DNA of 64,000 nucleotides from Pseudomonas sp. efr-133-TYG-5 (GTDB lineage: Bacteria; Pseudomonadota; Gammaproteobacteria; Pseudomonadales; Pseudomonadaceae), in the NCBI RefSeq assembly GCF_030209175.1, contig NZ_JARVSM010000001.1:1240001-1304000 (forward strand), given 5' to 3'. Below the pieces are notes generated by a model, which worked only from the letters and a program-made list of their open reading frames with translations, was not told the origin of the DNA and searched no databases. This document shows, in pieces, positions 1 to 10,144 of the stretch (the first letter of the stretch is position 1; every line of letters starts with the position of its first letter). A program made the position numbers and the translations under genes.

Positions 1-415
1 CACGCTGCTGGGCGGGGAAGAAGCTGCCGAGGTTCTTGCACAACCCCGACCAGCCGGTGGACTGCGCCAGGCCCTGGACCAGCATGCAGGTGGCGAAGAT
101 CGGCAGCGTGGCGAAACTGCCCATCACCAGCGCCGCCGCGGCGGAAATCAGCAGGCCGCCGAGCACCACCACCCGCGGGCCGAAGCGGTCGGCGAGCATG
201 CCCCAGGTGAACTGGCCGATGGCATACGCCGCCAGGTAGATCGCATCGAGGTTGGCCATGGCCATTTTGTCGAGCATGAAGGTCGGGTCTTCGGCGATGC
301 CCAGTTTGGCCACCGAAAAAGCTTTGCGGGTGAAATAGAACGCGGCGTAAGCGAGCCAGGTGACAGCGAAGATCTGCACGCGCCAACGCGCGATGGTGCC
401 GATGTGCTTGTTCAT
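1..415 (-). CDS. MFS permease of the organophosphate:phosphate antiporter (OPA) type, partial
   Basis: This is the N-terminal 138 residues of an inner-membrane permease; the rest lies beyond the left edge. It starts MNKHIGTIARWR and carries an FYFTRKAFSVAKLG stretch followed by a helix pair with the GMLADRFGPR loop, which is typical of the GlpT/UhpT/PgtP branch of the MFS. It sits beside two phosphonate-type LysR genes and phnWX, with no phosphonate ABC transporter visible. The likely cargo is therefore 2-aminoethylphosphonate or a related phospho-compound, by analogy with the MFS 2-AEP permease AepP described in pseudomonads. The substrate is inferred from context only. The family is clear; the exact member is not. 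Confidence 0.8.
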   Translation of the reverse strand, partial: MNKHIGTIARWRVQIFAVTWLAYAAFYFTRKAFSVAKLGIAEDPTFMLDKMAMANLDAIYLAAYAIGQFTWGMLADRFGPRVVVLGGLLISAAAALVMGSFATLPIFATCMLVQGLAQSTGWSGLCKNLGSFFPAQQR

Positions 416-684
416 TGTGGTTCTGACCTCAGGGTGTGAGTGTGCCGGCAGAATCGGTAAGTAAACGCCTGTGTTTTTTATTGTTGAGCACTGCGATATC
501 ACCCCGTCCCTACGGCGATACCGGTCAGATGAGTCCTGCTGTTGCACGCACAGGCTCATCGCCAGTGTGGAGCCCCGAACGGGCGCTCAGCGCTGGCGTG
601 AGCCGATCAAAGCAATTACTGTTTAATAAATAAAATCGATTTATCGTATTTCACACATAAGCCCAGCTTGTTACTGGAGTCAGC
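416..684. other. Divergent intergenic region, permease / LysR
   Basis: This 269-bp gap separates two divergently oriented starts, so it should hold both promoters and the LysR site. An AT-rich stretch at about 618-655 (ending in ATCGATTTATCG) contrasts with the surrounding GC-rich DNA and is the likely promoter/operator core. No gene is visible in it. Confidence 0.5.
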
Positions 685-1557
685 ATGTCGGTCTCCCACT
701 CCCAGCTCAAAGCCTTCCACGCGGTGGCCGTGCATGGAAGCTTCACCAAAGCCGCCGAGCGTCTTTATCTGACGCAACCGGCGATTTCCGACCAGGTGCG
801 CAAACTCGAGGAGCGTTTTGGCGTGTTGCTGTTTCATCGCAACAAGCGTTCGGTACGCCTGACGGATCTCGGCGAGCGCCTGCTGGCGATCACTCAGCGC
901 CTGTTCGTGATCGAAGCCGAGGCCCAGGAGTTGTTGCAGGAATCCCAGGCCTTGCAGACCGGCAGCCTGATCCTGGCGGTGGACGCGCCGGTACACGTGC
1001 TGCCGCAGATCGCGCGTTTCTGCGAGCGCTACCCGGGGATCAGCGTGAAGATCGAAACCGGCAACACCGATGAATCGCTGTTTCGCCTGTTCAACTACCA
1101 GGCCGATCTGGCGCTGCTCGGCCGCGATGTCAGTGATGAACGTCTGTTGTGCGTGCCGCTGCGCAACGATCCGATGGTGGCGTTCGTTTCGCGCCATCAC
1201 CCGTGGGCCGAACGCGCGTCGATCTGCCTGGCCGACCTCGACGACACGCCGCTGGTGCTGCGCGAGCATGGTTCGGTGACCCGCCAGACCCTCGAGGAAG
1301 AAATGGACCGCGCCGGTCTGCGCATCCGCCCGGCGATCCAGGTCGAAGGCCGCGAAGCGGCGCGCGAGGCGGTGGTGGTGGGGATCGGCGTGGGGGTGGT
1401 GTCGGCGGCGGAATTCGGCGCGGACTCGCGGGTCTGCGCGTTGCCGATTACCGATTGCACCCGGCGCTTGACCGAGACATTGGTGTGTCTGCGTGAACAG
1501 AGTTCGCGGCGGGTGGTGGCGACGTTCCTCGAGATGGTGCGCGAAAGCCTCCTGTAG
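685..1557 (+). CDS. LysR-family regulator, aminoethylphosphonate-catabolism type
   Basis: This is a 290-residue LysR transcription factor. The N-terminal winged helix-turn-helix (about residues 4-63) contains the classic FTKAAERLYLTQPAISDQVR segment. It is followed by a linker helix and a two-lobe effector domain. It resembles the LysR subfamily associated with 2-AEP catabolism and is a paralogue of the second regulator at 1943-2803; both have the VGVGVVS-type loop near residue 230. It starts at an ATG nine bases after GGAG. It is divergent from the OPA permease, which is its most likely target. The effector is unknown; 2-AEP or phosphonoacetaldehyde would be the guess. Confidence 0.85.
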   Translation: MSVSHSQLKAFHAVAVHGSFTKAAERLYLTQPAISDQVRKLEERFGVLLFHRNKRSVRLTDLGERLLAITQRLFVIEAEAQELLQESQALQTGSLILAVDAPVHVLPQIARFCERYPGISVKIETGNTDESLFRLFNYQADLALLGRDVSDERLLCVPLRNDPMVAFVSRHHPWAERASICLADLDDTPLVLREHGSVTRQTLEEEMDRAGLRIRPAIQVEGREAAREAVVVGIGVGVVSAAEFGADSRVCALPITDCTRRLTETLVCLREQSSRRVVATFLEMVRESLL

Positions 1558-1571
1558 GCAGGCCTGCCCCC

Positions 1572-1924
1572 TTCGCGAGCAGGCTCGCTCCCACAGTTGA
1601 AAGACATTCCAATCTGAGAGCCAACCTGCACCCACAGTTGAAAGGCATTCCAATCTAGGAGCCAACCTGCACCCACAGTTGAAAGGGCATTCCAATCTAG
1701 GACTCAGCCTGCACCCACAGTTGAAAGGCATTCCAATCTAGGAGCCAACCTGCACCCACAGTTGAAAGGGTATTCCAATCTAGGACCCAGCCTGCACCCA
1801 CAGTTGAAAGGCATTCTAATCGGGTACCCAGCCTGTCCCCCAAAGTTGAAGGCATGCCGATCTGGGACCCACCCTGCTCCCACAGCAGAGAGGCATTCCA
1901 TGTGGGAGCGAGCCTGCTCGCGAA
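1572..1924. repeat. Degenerate tandem array (41-42 bp units) bounded by inverted REP sequences
   Basis: The left end (1572-1596) is a REP ending in GCTCGCTCCCACAG. The right end (1901-1924) is the same REP inverted, beginning TGTGGGAGCGAGCC. Between them eight units begin with CCCACAGTTGAAAG-like sequence at 1590, 1631, 1672, 1714, 1755, 1797, 1838 and 1879. Each has the form CCCACAGTTGAAAGGCATTCC plus AATCTAGGAGCCAACCTGCA-like sequence, so each carries decayed halves of a REP. The first five units are nearly identical and the last three drift. The element fills the gap between two LysR genes and encodes nothing evident. Confidence 0.85.
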
Positions 1925-1942
1925 TAGCCTTGACTCGCAGTA

Positions 1943-2803
1943 TCAGGCCGGCGCGAGACCGAAAAACGCCTGAATCAATCGCAACTCCCGCCGCCGCTCC
2001 ACGCAGCCGATCATGTGCCGGTTCACCAGCCCGTCTCCGGCAATGGGAATCGCGACGACACGGGGGTCATGGCTGACCTCCACCGACGACACCACCCCCA
2101 CCCCCAACTCAGCCGCCACCGCCTCCGTCACCGCCTCGCGGCTGTCCAGTTCGAGCAATACCCGTGGACTCACCGAGGCCTGCGCACAGGCCTGATCAAA
2201 CGTGCGCCGGGTAATCGAACTCGGTTCGCGCAACACCATGATCACCTGATCCAGCTCCTTGAGCCTGACCTCACCGCTGCGCGTCGCCCACGGATGCCCG
2301 GCCGGCACCAACGCGCAGATCCGCGATTGACTCAACGCTTGCAGATGCAGGCCCTTGCGCGGCTCCACCTCGGTCAGCACCGCCACGTCCGCGTGCTCCG
2401 ACAACAGCGCGGCGAGGGTTTCCTGAGCATTGCCCAGACGCAGATTCACCGTGATCCCCGGATACCGTGCGCGCAGGCTGGCGAGCATCGGCATGACCAT
2501 GTGCGGGCCGTCCGCCGCGACTTCCAGGCGACCGGTGAGCAACTGCCGGTTGGCTTCCAGCAGCGCCTGCGCCTCCTCGGCCAGACCGAACATCGCGCGG
2601 GTGATGGCCGCCAGTTTGGTGCCCTCTTCGGTCAGCTCGACCCGACGCGCGGTGCGCCGCAGCAAGGTGATCTGGTAGTGCTCTTCCAGCGCCTTGATGT
2701 GACCGGTGACCGCCGGCTGACTGATGAACAGCCGCGCCGCCGCGCGGGTGAAGCTGCCCTCGCGGGCCACGGCATCGAATGCGCGGAGCTGAAACAGGTT
2801 CAT
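1943..2803 (-). CDS. LysR-family regulator of 2-aminoethylphosphonate catabolism
   Basis: This is a 286-residue LysR protein. The winged HTH is at about residues 3-60 (FTRAAARLFISQPAVTGHIK), followed by an effector-binding domain. It is divergent from phnW, 113 bp apart, and matches the LysR type habitually found beside phnWX, so it most likely activates phnW-phnX when 2-AEP or its breakdown products are present. The start ATG at 2803 has GAGGG seven bases upstream. It is similar to the 685-1557 protein over its length, suggesting an old duplication with split targets. The family call is strong; the regulatory target is inferred from position. Confidence 0.88.
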   Translation of the reverse strand: MNLFQLRAFDAVAREGSFTRAAARLFISQPAVTGHIKALEEHYQITLLRRTARRVELTEEGTKLAAITRAMFGLAEEAQALLEANRQLLTGRLEVAADGPHMVMPMLASLRARYPGITVNLRLGNAQETLAALLSEHADVAVLTEVEPRKGLHLQALSQSRICALVPAGHPWATRSGEVRLKELDQVIMVLREPSSITRRTFDQACAQASVSPRVLLELDSREAVTEAVAAELGVGVVSSVEVSHDPRVVAIPIAGDGLVNRHMIGCVERRRELRLIQAFFGLAPA

Positions 2804-2916
2804 GAATAACCCTCACTGATGGCTGGCATAACAACAAACAATTTGATTGATGGCTCGGCGAATTGCAACTTAAGCCCCGTAGCTTCATCCCACAGCGCTT
2901 TCGCGAGGACACCCGA

Positions 2917-4026
2917 ATGAGTACTGCCGCACCCATCCTGCTCACTCCCGGCCCGTTGACCACATCGGCCCGTACCCGCCAGGCCATGCTGGTCGACTGG
3001 GGCTCGTGGGATGACCGCTTCAACCAACTGACCGCCAGCCTCTGCGAGCAACTGTTGGCGATCCTCAACGGCGCCGCGACCCACCACTGCGTGCCTCTGC
3101 AAGGCAGCGGCACCTTTGCCGTCGAAGCCGCCATCGGCACCCTGGTGCCGCGCGACGGCAAAGTACTGGTGCTGATCAACGGCGCCTACGGCAAGCGCCT
3201 GGCGAAGATCTGCGAAGTGCTCGGCCGCGCGTTCAGCACCTTTGAAACCGCCGAAGATGAGCCGACCACGGCGGCCGATGTCGATCGGCTGCTGCGTGCC
3301 GACGGCGATATCACTCACGTCGCGCTGATCCACTGTGAAACCAGCACCGGCATTCTCAACCCGCTGGCGGACATCGCCGCCGTGGTCGAGCAACATGGCA
3401 AACGCCTGATTATCGATGCCATGAGTTCCTTCGGCGCACTGCCGGTGGATGCCCGGCAAGTGCCGTTCGATGCACTGATCGCCGCCTCCGGCAAATGCCT
3501 GGAAGGCGTGCCGGGGATGGGGTTCGTCTTCGCCCGCAAGCAATCCCTGGCCGCTGCCGCCGGCAACTCGCATTCGCTGGCCATGGACCTCTACGACCAA
3601 TTCACCTACATGCAAAAGACCGGTCAGTGGCGCTTCACGCCGCCCACCCACGTAGTCGCCGCGCTGCACGAAGCCTTGCTGCAATACAACGAAGAAGGCG
3701 GCCTGCCTGCCCGCCATGCGCGCTACGCGGCCAACTGCCAGGCGCTGATGGAAGAGATGGCGAAGCTGGGGCTGCGCAGTTTCCTGCCCGCAGCGATCCA
3801 GGCACCGATCATCGCCACCTTCCATGCGCCGCAAGATCCGCGCTACCAGTTCAAGGACTTCTACGAGCGGGTCAAGGCCAAGGGCTACATCCTCTACCCC
3901 GGCAAGTTGACCCAGGTCGAAACCTTCCGGGTCGGCTGCATCGGCCACGTCACCCCGGCGCAGATGCGCGAAGCCGTTGCGGCGGTGGGTGAAGTGCTGC
4001 GCGAGATGGAAGTGTCAGCGATCTGA
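2917..4026 (+). CDS. phnW: 2-aminoethylphosphonate--pyruvate transaminase PhnW
   Basis: This cytosolic class-V-fold PLP enzyme moves the amino group of 2-AEP to pyruvate, giving phosphonoacetaldehyde and alanine. The product is 369 residues, the usual family length, starting [16 protein letters not shown]. Lys193 in the AASGKCLEG motif is the expected Schiff-base lysine, and the [10 protein letters not shown] segment is the cofactor-binding region. The frame is open upstream to 2863, but the ATG at 2917 preceded by GAGGAC gives the conserved N-terminus. The next gene, phnX, uses its product. A REP pair separates the two genes, so co-transcription would run through a hairpin. Confidence 0.95.
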   Translation: MSTAAPILLTPGPLTTSARTRQAMLVDWGSWDDRFNQLTASLCEQLLAILNGAATHHCVPLQGSGTFAVEAAIGTLVPRDGKVLVLINGAYGKRLAKICEVLGRAFSTFETAEDEPTTAADVDRLLRADGDITHVALIHCETSTGILNPLADIAAVVEQHGKRLIIDAMSSFGALPVDARQVPFDALIAASGKCLEGVPGMGFVFARKQSLAAAAGNSHSLAMDLYDQFTYMQKTGQWRFTPPTHVVAALHEALLQYNEEGGLPARHARYAANCQALMEEMAKLGLRSFLPAAIQAPIIATFHAPQDPRYQFKDFYERVKAKGYILYPGKLTQVETFRVGCIGHVTPAQMREAVAAVGEVLREMEVSAI

Positions 4027-4044
4027 ACAACACCACCAATCTGC

Positions 4045-4134
4045 TGTGGGCGCGGGCTTGCTCGCGAAGGCGGAGTGTCAGCCGCCATCAATGTTGAATG
4101 TGCCAGCGCATTCGCGAGCAAGCCCGCTCCCACA
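4045..4134. repeat. REP doublet (REPIN) between phnW and phnX
   Basis: The left arm begins TGTGGGCGCGGGCTTGCTCG at 4045 and the right arm ends AGCAAGCCCGCTCCCACA at 4134, in inverted orientation with a roughly 40-bp spacer. The transcript could form a long hairpin inside the phnWX operon and give differential stability or attenuation. Confidence 0.85.
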
Positions 4135-4170
4135 TTTGAGCTGTATTACCAACTCAGGATTTTGATTGCC

Positions 4171-4998
4171 ATGAACTACACCAACCCAAGCAAGCTGCAA
4201 GCCGCCATCCTCGACTGGGCCGGCACCGTGGTCGATTTCGGTTCCTTCGCGCCAACGCAGATTTTTGTCGAAGCCTTCGCCGAATTCGACGTCCAGGTGT
4301 CCATCGACGAAGCCCGCGGCCCGATGGGCATGGGCAAGTGGGACCACATCCGCACCCTGTGCGACCAGCCGCAGGTTGCCGAGCGTTATCGCAAGGCGTT
4401 CGGCCGTTATCCGACCGACGACGATGTCACGGCCATCTACAACCGCTTCATGCCGCTGCAGATCGAGAAGATCGCCGAACACTCGGCGCTGATTCCCGGC
4501 GCACTGGAAACCATCGCCGGCCTGCGCCAGCAGGGGATCAAGATCGGTTCGTGCTCCGGCTATCCGAAGCAGGTGATGGACAAGGTCGTGGCACTGGCCG
4601 CCACCAACGGCTACGTTGCCGACCATGTGGTTGCCACCGACGAAGTGCCCAACGGTCGCCCATGGCCGGCCCAGGCCCTGGCCAACGTGATTGCCCTGGG
4701 CATCGACGATGTCGCCGCCTGCGTGAAGATCGACGACACCGTGCCGGGCATCCTCGAAGGCCGTCGCGCCGGGATGTGGACCGTGGCGCTGATCTGCTCC
4801 GGCAACGCCCTGGGCCTGGACTACGAGGGCTTCCGTGCGCTGAGCAGCGACACCCTGGCCGCCGAGCGCACGCGTATCCACGCGCTGTTTGCAGGCTCGC
4901 GGCCGCATTACATGATCGACACCATCAGCGATCTGCCGGACGTTATCGCCGACATCAACAAGCGCCTGGCCAACGGCGAGATGCCGCAAAGCGCCTGA
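4171..4998 (+). CDS. phnX: Phosphonoacetaldehyde hydrolase PhnX
   Basis: This HAD-superfamily phosphonatase cleaves the C-P bond of phosphonoacetaldehyde to acetaldehyde and phosphate, the second and last step after PhnW. The product is 275 residues. The nucleophile is Asp15 in LDWAGT, and the Schiff-base lysine that marks phosphonatases rather than other HAD enzymes is Lys56 in [17 protein letters not shown] motif supplies the Mg-binding acidic pair. The start ATG at 4171 gives the standard [11 protein letters not shown]-terminus; the upstream extension to 4075 reads through the REP and is not coding. A strong terminator follows. Confidence 0.95.
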   Translation: MNYTNPSKLQAAILDWAGTVVDFGSFAPTQIFVEAFAEFDVQVSIDEARGPMGMGKWDHIRTLCDQPQVAERYRKAFGRYPTDDDVTAIYNRFMPLQIEKIAEHSALIPGALETIAGLRQQGIKIGSCSGYPKQVMDKVVALAATNGYVADHVVATDEVPNGRPWPAQALANVIALGIDDVAACVKIDDTVPGILEGRRAGMWTVALICSGNALGLDYEGFRALSSDTLAAERTRIHALFAGSRPHYMIDTISDLPDVIADINKRLANGEMPQSA

Positions 4999-5020
4999 TC
5001 GCTGTCTGCGCCGCAAACAG

Positions 5021-5057
5021 AAAACGCCAGTGTCCGGCCGACACTGGCGTTTTTTTA
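5021..5057 (+). terminator. Intrinsic terminator after phnX
   Basis: The stem AACGCCAGTGTC / GACACTGGCGTT around a GGCC loop is followed by a run of seven T. It closes the phnW-phnX transcript. Confidence 0.9.
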
Positions 5058-5188
5058 TGGCAAAGCCCTGATCCAGCCCTTTCACAGGCCGAGCAGCGTC
5101 GGGCAAATCCGCCAAAGCGGATTACAGTTAAAGCATGCGGTCAGCGCGCAATGGCGCGCGTCAGCCCGGACCTGTGAGGAAACACCGT

Positions 5189-5737
5189 ATGCCGTGGACA
5201 AGCTCGCAATCGCGCTACAGCACCGTATCGATCCTGCTGCACTGGCTGATGCTGGTGCTGTTGGTGCTGGTCTACGCCAGCATGGAGTTGCGCGGCGTCT
5301 TTCCCAAGGGCAGCGGTGGCCGCACGCTGATCCGTGAAGTGCACTACATGCTCGGCCTGACCGTGTTCGTGCTGGTGTGGTTTCGCCTGCTCGCCCGCAG
5401 CCTGGGGCCGGCGCCACAGATCTTCCCGGCGTCGCCGCACTGGCAGACCGTGCTCGCGCGGCTGATGCACTGGGCGCTGTACCTGTTCATGATCGCCATG
5501 CCGATTCTCGGCTGGCTGATTACCAGCGCCGAGGGCCATCAGGTGATGTTCTACGGCTTCGATCTGCCGCTGCTGGTGAACGAGGACAAGGCGTTCGCCA
5601 AACAGATCGAGCACTGGCATGTGCTGATCGGCACCCTCGGTTACTGGCTCATCGGACTGCATGCGCTGGCGGGGATTTATCACCACTACGTGGTCGGCGA
5701 TAACACGTTGCTGCGGATGATGCCCAAGCGCGGCTGA
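5189..5737 (+). CDS. Cytochrome b561 family protein
   Basis: This is a 182-residue di-heme membrane protein with four transmembrane helices, presumed to pass electrons from the quinone pool. Candidate haem-ligand histidines lie in ILLHWLML (helix 1), REVHYMLG (helix 2), RLMHWALY (helix 3) and the final helix (WHVLIG ... LHALAG). The start is ATG 5189, with TGAGGA about nine bases upstream; the frame stays open to 5135 but lacks family similarity there. It converges on the PLP-enzyme gene with only 12 bp between stops. The physiological electron donor and acceptor cannot be read from sequence. Confidence 0.88.
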   Translation: MPWTSSQSRYSTVSILLHWLMLVLLVLVYASMELRGVFPKGSGGRTLIREVHYMLGLTVFVLVWFRLLARSLGPAPQIFPASPHWQTVLARLMHWALYLFMIAMPILGWLITSAEGHQVMFYGFDLPLLVNEDKAFAKQIEHWHVLIGTLGYWLIGLHALAGIYHHYVVGDNTLLRMMPKRG

Positions 5738-5749
5738 TGCTCGCGCGGC

Positions 5750-6676
5750 TCATTCGCCGCTCTGGGGTAAACCGCGACGCCCCTGCAAGCCACCGGTGTG
5801 GACGAAGACCAGCCGCGTGCCAGGGGCGAACCGTCCCGCCTCGACCTCCCGGCGCAGTGCCAGCAGCGCTTTGCCGGTGTACAGCGGCTCCAATGGCACG
5901 CCGCTGACCTGCTCGCTCTGCGCGATGAACGCGAGCAACGCCGCGTCGACCTTGGCGAATCCTCCACGGCTGGCGTCGATCAGCTGGTAACGCGGATTGG
6001 CCTGCCCGGCTTCACGGACAATCGCCTCGACCTGCGGCGCTACGCCATGATCCTCCGGCACGGCCAGGGCGCCGTACACCCGCCGCTCGCCGGCCTCGGC
6101 AAGAACCAGCCCGGCGAGGGTCGTGCCCGTGCCACAGGCCAGCCACCAGCCGTGAAAATCATCCCAGCCGAGGCGCGGCAGTTGTTGCTCAACCTGTGTC
6201 TTGAGCACCGTGCAGCCCTGCGCGCCCAGCCAGCCGCCACCGCCCTCGGGCACTGCCTGCAGCGTCGGGTACAGCGCCTGCCACGGTTGCCAGAAATCCG
6301 CTTGGTGACGGGCGCGATAACCGGCGTAGCCCAGCCAGTGCAACTGCATGCCGAACGCCTGCAGATCCGCCACGGTCGGGGTGACCTGCGGATGGCCGCG
6401 CAGCAGCCCGACCGTGGCGAAGCCCAGACGCTTGCCCGCCGCCGCCAGTGCATGCAGGTGATTGGAGTGCGCACCGCCCAGGCTGATGATGCCGGCGGCA
6501 CCCGCGCGGTCGGCGGCCTTGAGGTGTTCGACGAGTTTGAACCACTTGTTGCCGCTGATCAGCGGGTCGATGCGGTCCAGGCGCAGGATCGCCACGTCGA
6601 TGCCGGCGTGAGTGAGCCAGCCGAGTTGCAGTCGTTCGAGGGGGGCTTGGGGGAGCCAGTCGGAAGGAACAAGCAT
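5750..6676 (-). CDS. PLP-dependent D-cysteine desulfhydrase / ACC deaminase-like enzyme
   Basis: This is a 308-residue fold-type II PLP enzyme. The PLP lysine is Lys44 in LISGNKWFKL. The GGAHSNHLHALAA stretch is the substrate/phosphate loop shared by D-cysteine desulfhydrases and 1-aminocyclopropane-1-carboxylate deaminases, and a glycine-rich ACGTGTTLAG loop binds the cofactor phosphate. Family knowledge suggests elimination of sulfide from D-cysteine with pyruvate formation. The residues that separate true ACC deaminases from desulfhydrases cannot be placed with confidence here, so the desulfhydrase call is the conservative one. The RBS is weak. It lies downstream of fadH on the same strand, separated by an inverted repeat. 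Confidence 0.8.
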   Translation of the reverse strand: MLVPSDWLPQAPLERLQLGWLTHAGIDVAILRLDRIDPLISGNKWFKLVEHLKAADRAGAAGIISLGGAHSNHLHALAAAGKRLGFATVGLLRGHPQVTPTVADLQAFGMQLHWLGYAGYRARHQADFWQPWQALYPTLQAVPEGGGGWLGAQGCTVLKTQVEQQLPRLGWDDFHGWWLACGTGTTLAGLVLAEAGERRVYGALAVPEDHGVAPQVEAIVREAGQANPRYQLIDASRGGFAKVDAALLAFIAQSEQVSGVPLEPLYTGKALLALRREVEAGRFAPGTRLVFVHTGGLQGRRGLPQSGE

Positions 6677-6723
6677 GGGCGCCGCAGCAGCAGAAAAAAG
6701 CCATTCTAACAGCAGCCCAACAT

Positions 6724-6756
6724 CCTGCAGGCGCAGCCTTTGGCAGCGCCTGCAGG
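6724..6756 (-). terminator. Perfect inverted repeat downstream of fadH
   Basis: Perfect 11-bp arms CCTGCAGGCGC / GCGCCTGCAGG flank an 11-nt loop, eight bases past the fadH stop. There is no clear T-run, so it may be a weak terminator or an mRNA 3'-end stabiliser. Confidence 0.5.
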
Positions 6757-6763
6757 GTTGTAC

Positions 6764-8824
<2,061 letters not shown>

Positions 8825-9011
8825 TCACGGAAAAAGTGCGGGAGCTCTGCGTCCCCCGTCAGTCATGTTCGACAGACTAAGAGTCGCGTCGCTGTCACTC
8901 AATGACCGTAACTGACAACTTATTGATCCAAATGAGCAGCGCCCCTTGGCAAGCGCAGGCATGGGCCCTACCCTAGTCGCCACACCCTGTACCCGGTTGT
9001 TGTTGGTTTTC

Positions 9012-10142
9012 ATGCGCAGACTTTTGTACCTGACTTTTTCCATGGCCCTTGTGGCCGCCGTTGCTGCCTACGCCATGTGGGCGGCCGACCGCCCGGTGGG
9101 GCATTACTTGTCGGACCTGCGCATCAGGCTGGCGGTCGACCAGGGCACGCCCGCCGACCATGGCAACCTGCTGGGCATCCAGCCGGAACTGTTCCCCACC
9201 GATTACCAGAGCCCGGCACGCCTGCATCGCAAGCTCGCGGCCTATCTGCAACAGGCTCAGGATCAGGGCCTGCTGAACGAAAAAACCGTGGTGGTGCTGC
9301 CCGAGCACATTGGCACCTGGCTGATGATCAGCGGCGAGAAAGACGAGCTGTACCAGGCGCCCACCCTCGCCGAAGCGATGAACTGGCTGGCGGCGAGCAA
9401 CCCGTTGCGCTTCGCCCGCGCGTGGCTCAGCGCCAGCGGCAGCAACCGCCTCGACGACGCCCACCTGCGCATGAAATCCCGCGACATGGCCAAGGATTAC
9501 CAGGCGCTGTTCGGCGGCCTGGCCAAAGAGTTTCACGTCACCCTGGTGGCCGGCTCCATCGTCCTCCCGGAGCCGCGCGTGATCGACGGCCGGCTCAAGG
9601 TCGGCAGCGGCCCGTTGTTCAACAGCAGCGTGGTGTTCGGCAGCGACGGCCTGCCACTCGGCCAGCCACAGCGGCAGATGCATCCGATCTTCGACCAGCG
9701 CGAAGTGCTGCAAGCCAACGACGCGCACCTGGTCACTGTGGTCGACACTCCGGCCGGGCGCCTTGGTGTACTGATCGGCAGCGACAGCTGGTACCCCGAC
9801 AACTACCGCAAACTCGACGAGCAAGGCGCACAACTGATCGCGGTGCCGGCATTCGTCATCGGCCACGGCGTCTGGGATCAGCCGTGGCGCGGCTACAAGG
9901 GTCTGAGCACACCGAGTTCGGTCAGCCTCAAGCCCGGTGAAGTCAGCGAAGGCCAGGCCTGGCATCGCCTCACGCTGACCGCGCAACCACCCAGCAGCCG
10001 GGCAATTGCCGGCATGAGCGTGTTCCTGCGCGGGCAGTTCTGGGACAAACCGAGTTCCGGGCAAAGCTTCCTCAGCAGCAACGGCCAGCAGTTCGCCGAT
10101 GGCGAAGCGCGCGGTGCACGCCTGCTCAATCTCTGGTTGTAA
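9012..10142 (+). CDS. Nitrilase-superfamily (carbon-nitrogen hydrolase fold) protein lacking catalytic Cys and Lys
   Basis: This 376-residue protein has an N-terminal hydrophobic segment (about residues 3-25: LLYLTF ... VAAVAAYAMW), so it is anchored in or exported through the inner membrane. The nitrilase fold is recognisable: VVLPEHIGTW gives the catalytic-Glu strand (Glu98). However, the position expected to carry the catalytic Lys reads RQMHP (Gln222), and the nucleophile-elbow equivalent of ICYDxxFPE reads IGSDSWYPD, with Gly256 in place of Cys. It is probably an inactive relative used for binding. The AraC gene begins two bases after its stop. The start ATG at 9012 was chosen for its signal-like N-terminus. 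Confidence 0.75.
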   Translation: MRRLLYLTFSMALVAAVAAYAMWAADRPVGHYLSDLRIRLAVDQGTPADHGNLLGIQPELFPTDYQSPARLHRKLAAYLQQAQDQGLLNEKTVVVLPEHIGTWLMISGEKDELYQAPTLAEAMNWLAASNPLRFARAWLSASGSNRLDDAHLRMKSRDMAKDYQALFGGLAKEFHVTLVAGSIVLPEPRVIDGRLKVGSGPLFNSSVVFGSDGLPLGQPQRQMHPIFDQREVLQANDAHLVTVVDTPAGRLGVLIGSDSWYPDNYRKLDEQGAQLIAVPAFVIGHGVWDQPWRGYKGLSTPSSVSLKPGEVSEGQAWHRLTLTAQPPSSRAIAGMSVFLRGQFWDKPSSGQSFLSSNGQQFADGEARGARLLNLWL

Positions 10143-10144
10143 GC

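Noticed and set aside
616..1731. Minus-strand frame running through the LysR gene and the tandem array
   Set aside because: Its N-terminus is a translation of the 41-bp repeats and the rest is antisense to a clear LysR gene.
1590..1900. Regularly spaced repeats that could suggest a CRISPR array
   Set aside because: The whole 41-42 bp unit repeats, with no unique spacers, and the ends are REP sequences. No cas genes are nearby.
8923..8936. TTGATCCAAATGAG as an ANR box between fadH and the nitrilase-fold gene
   Set aside because: The second half-site departs at two positions from ATCAA and there is no supporting spacing to a promoter.
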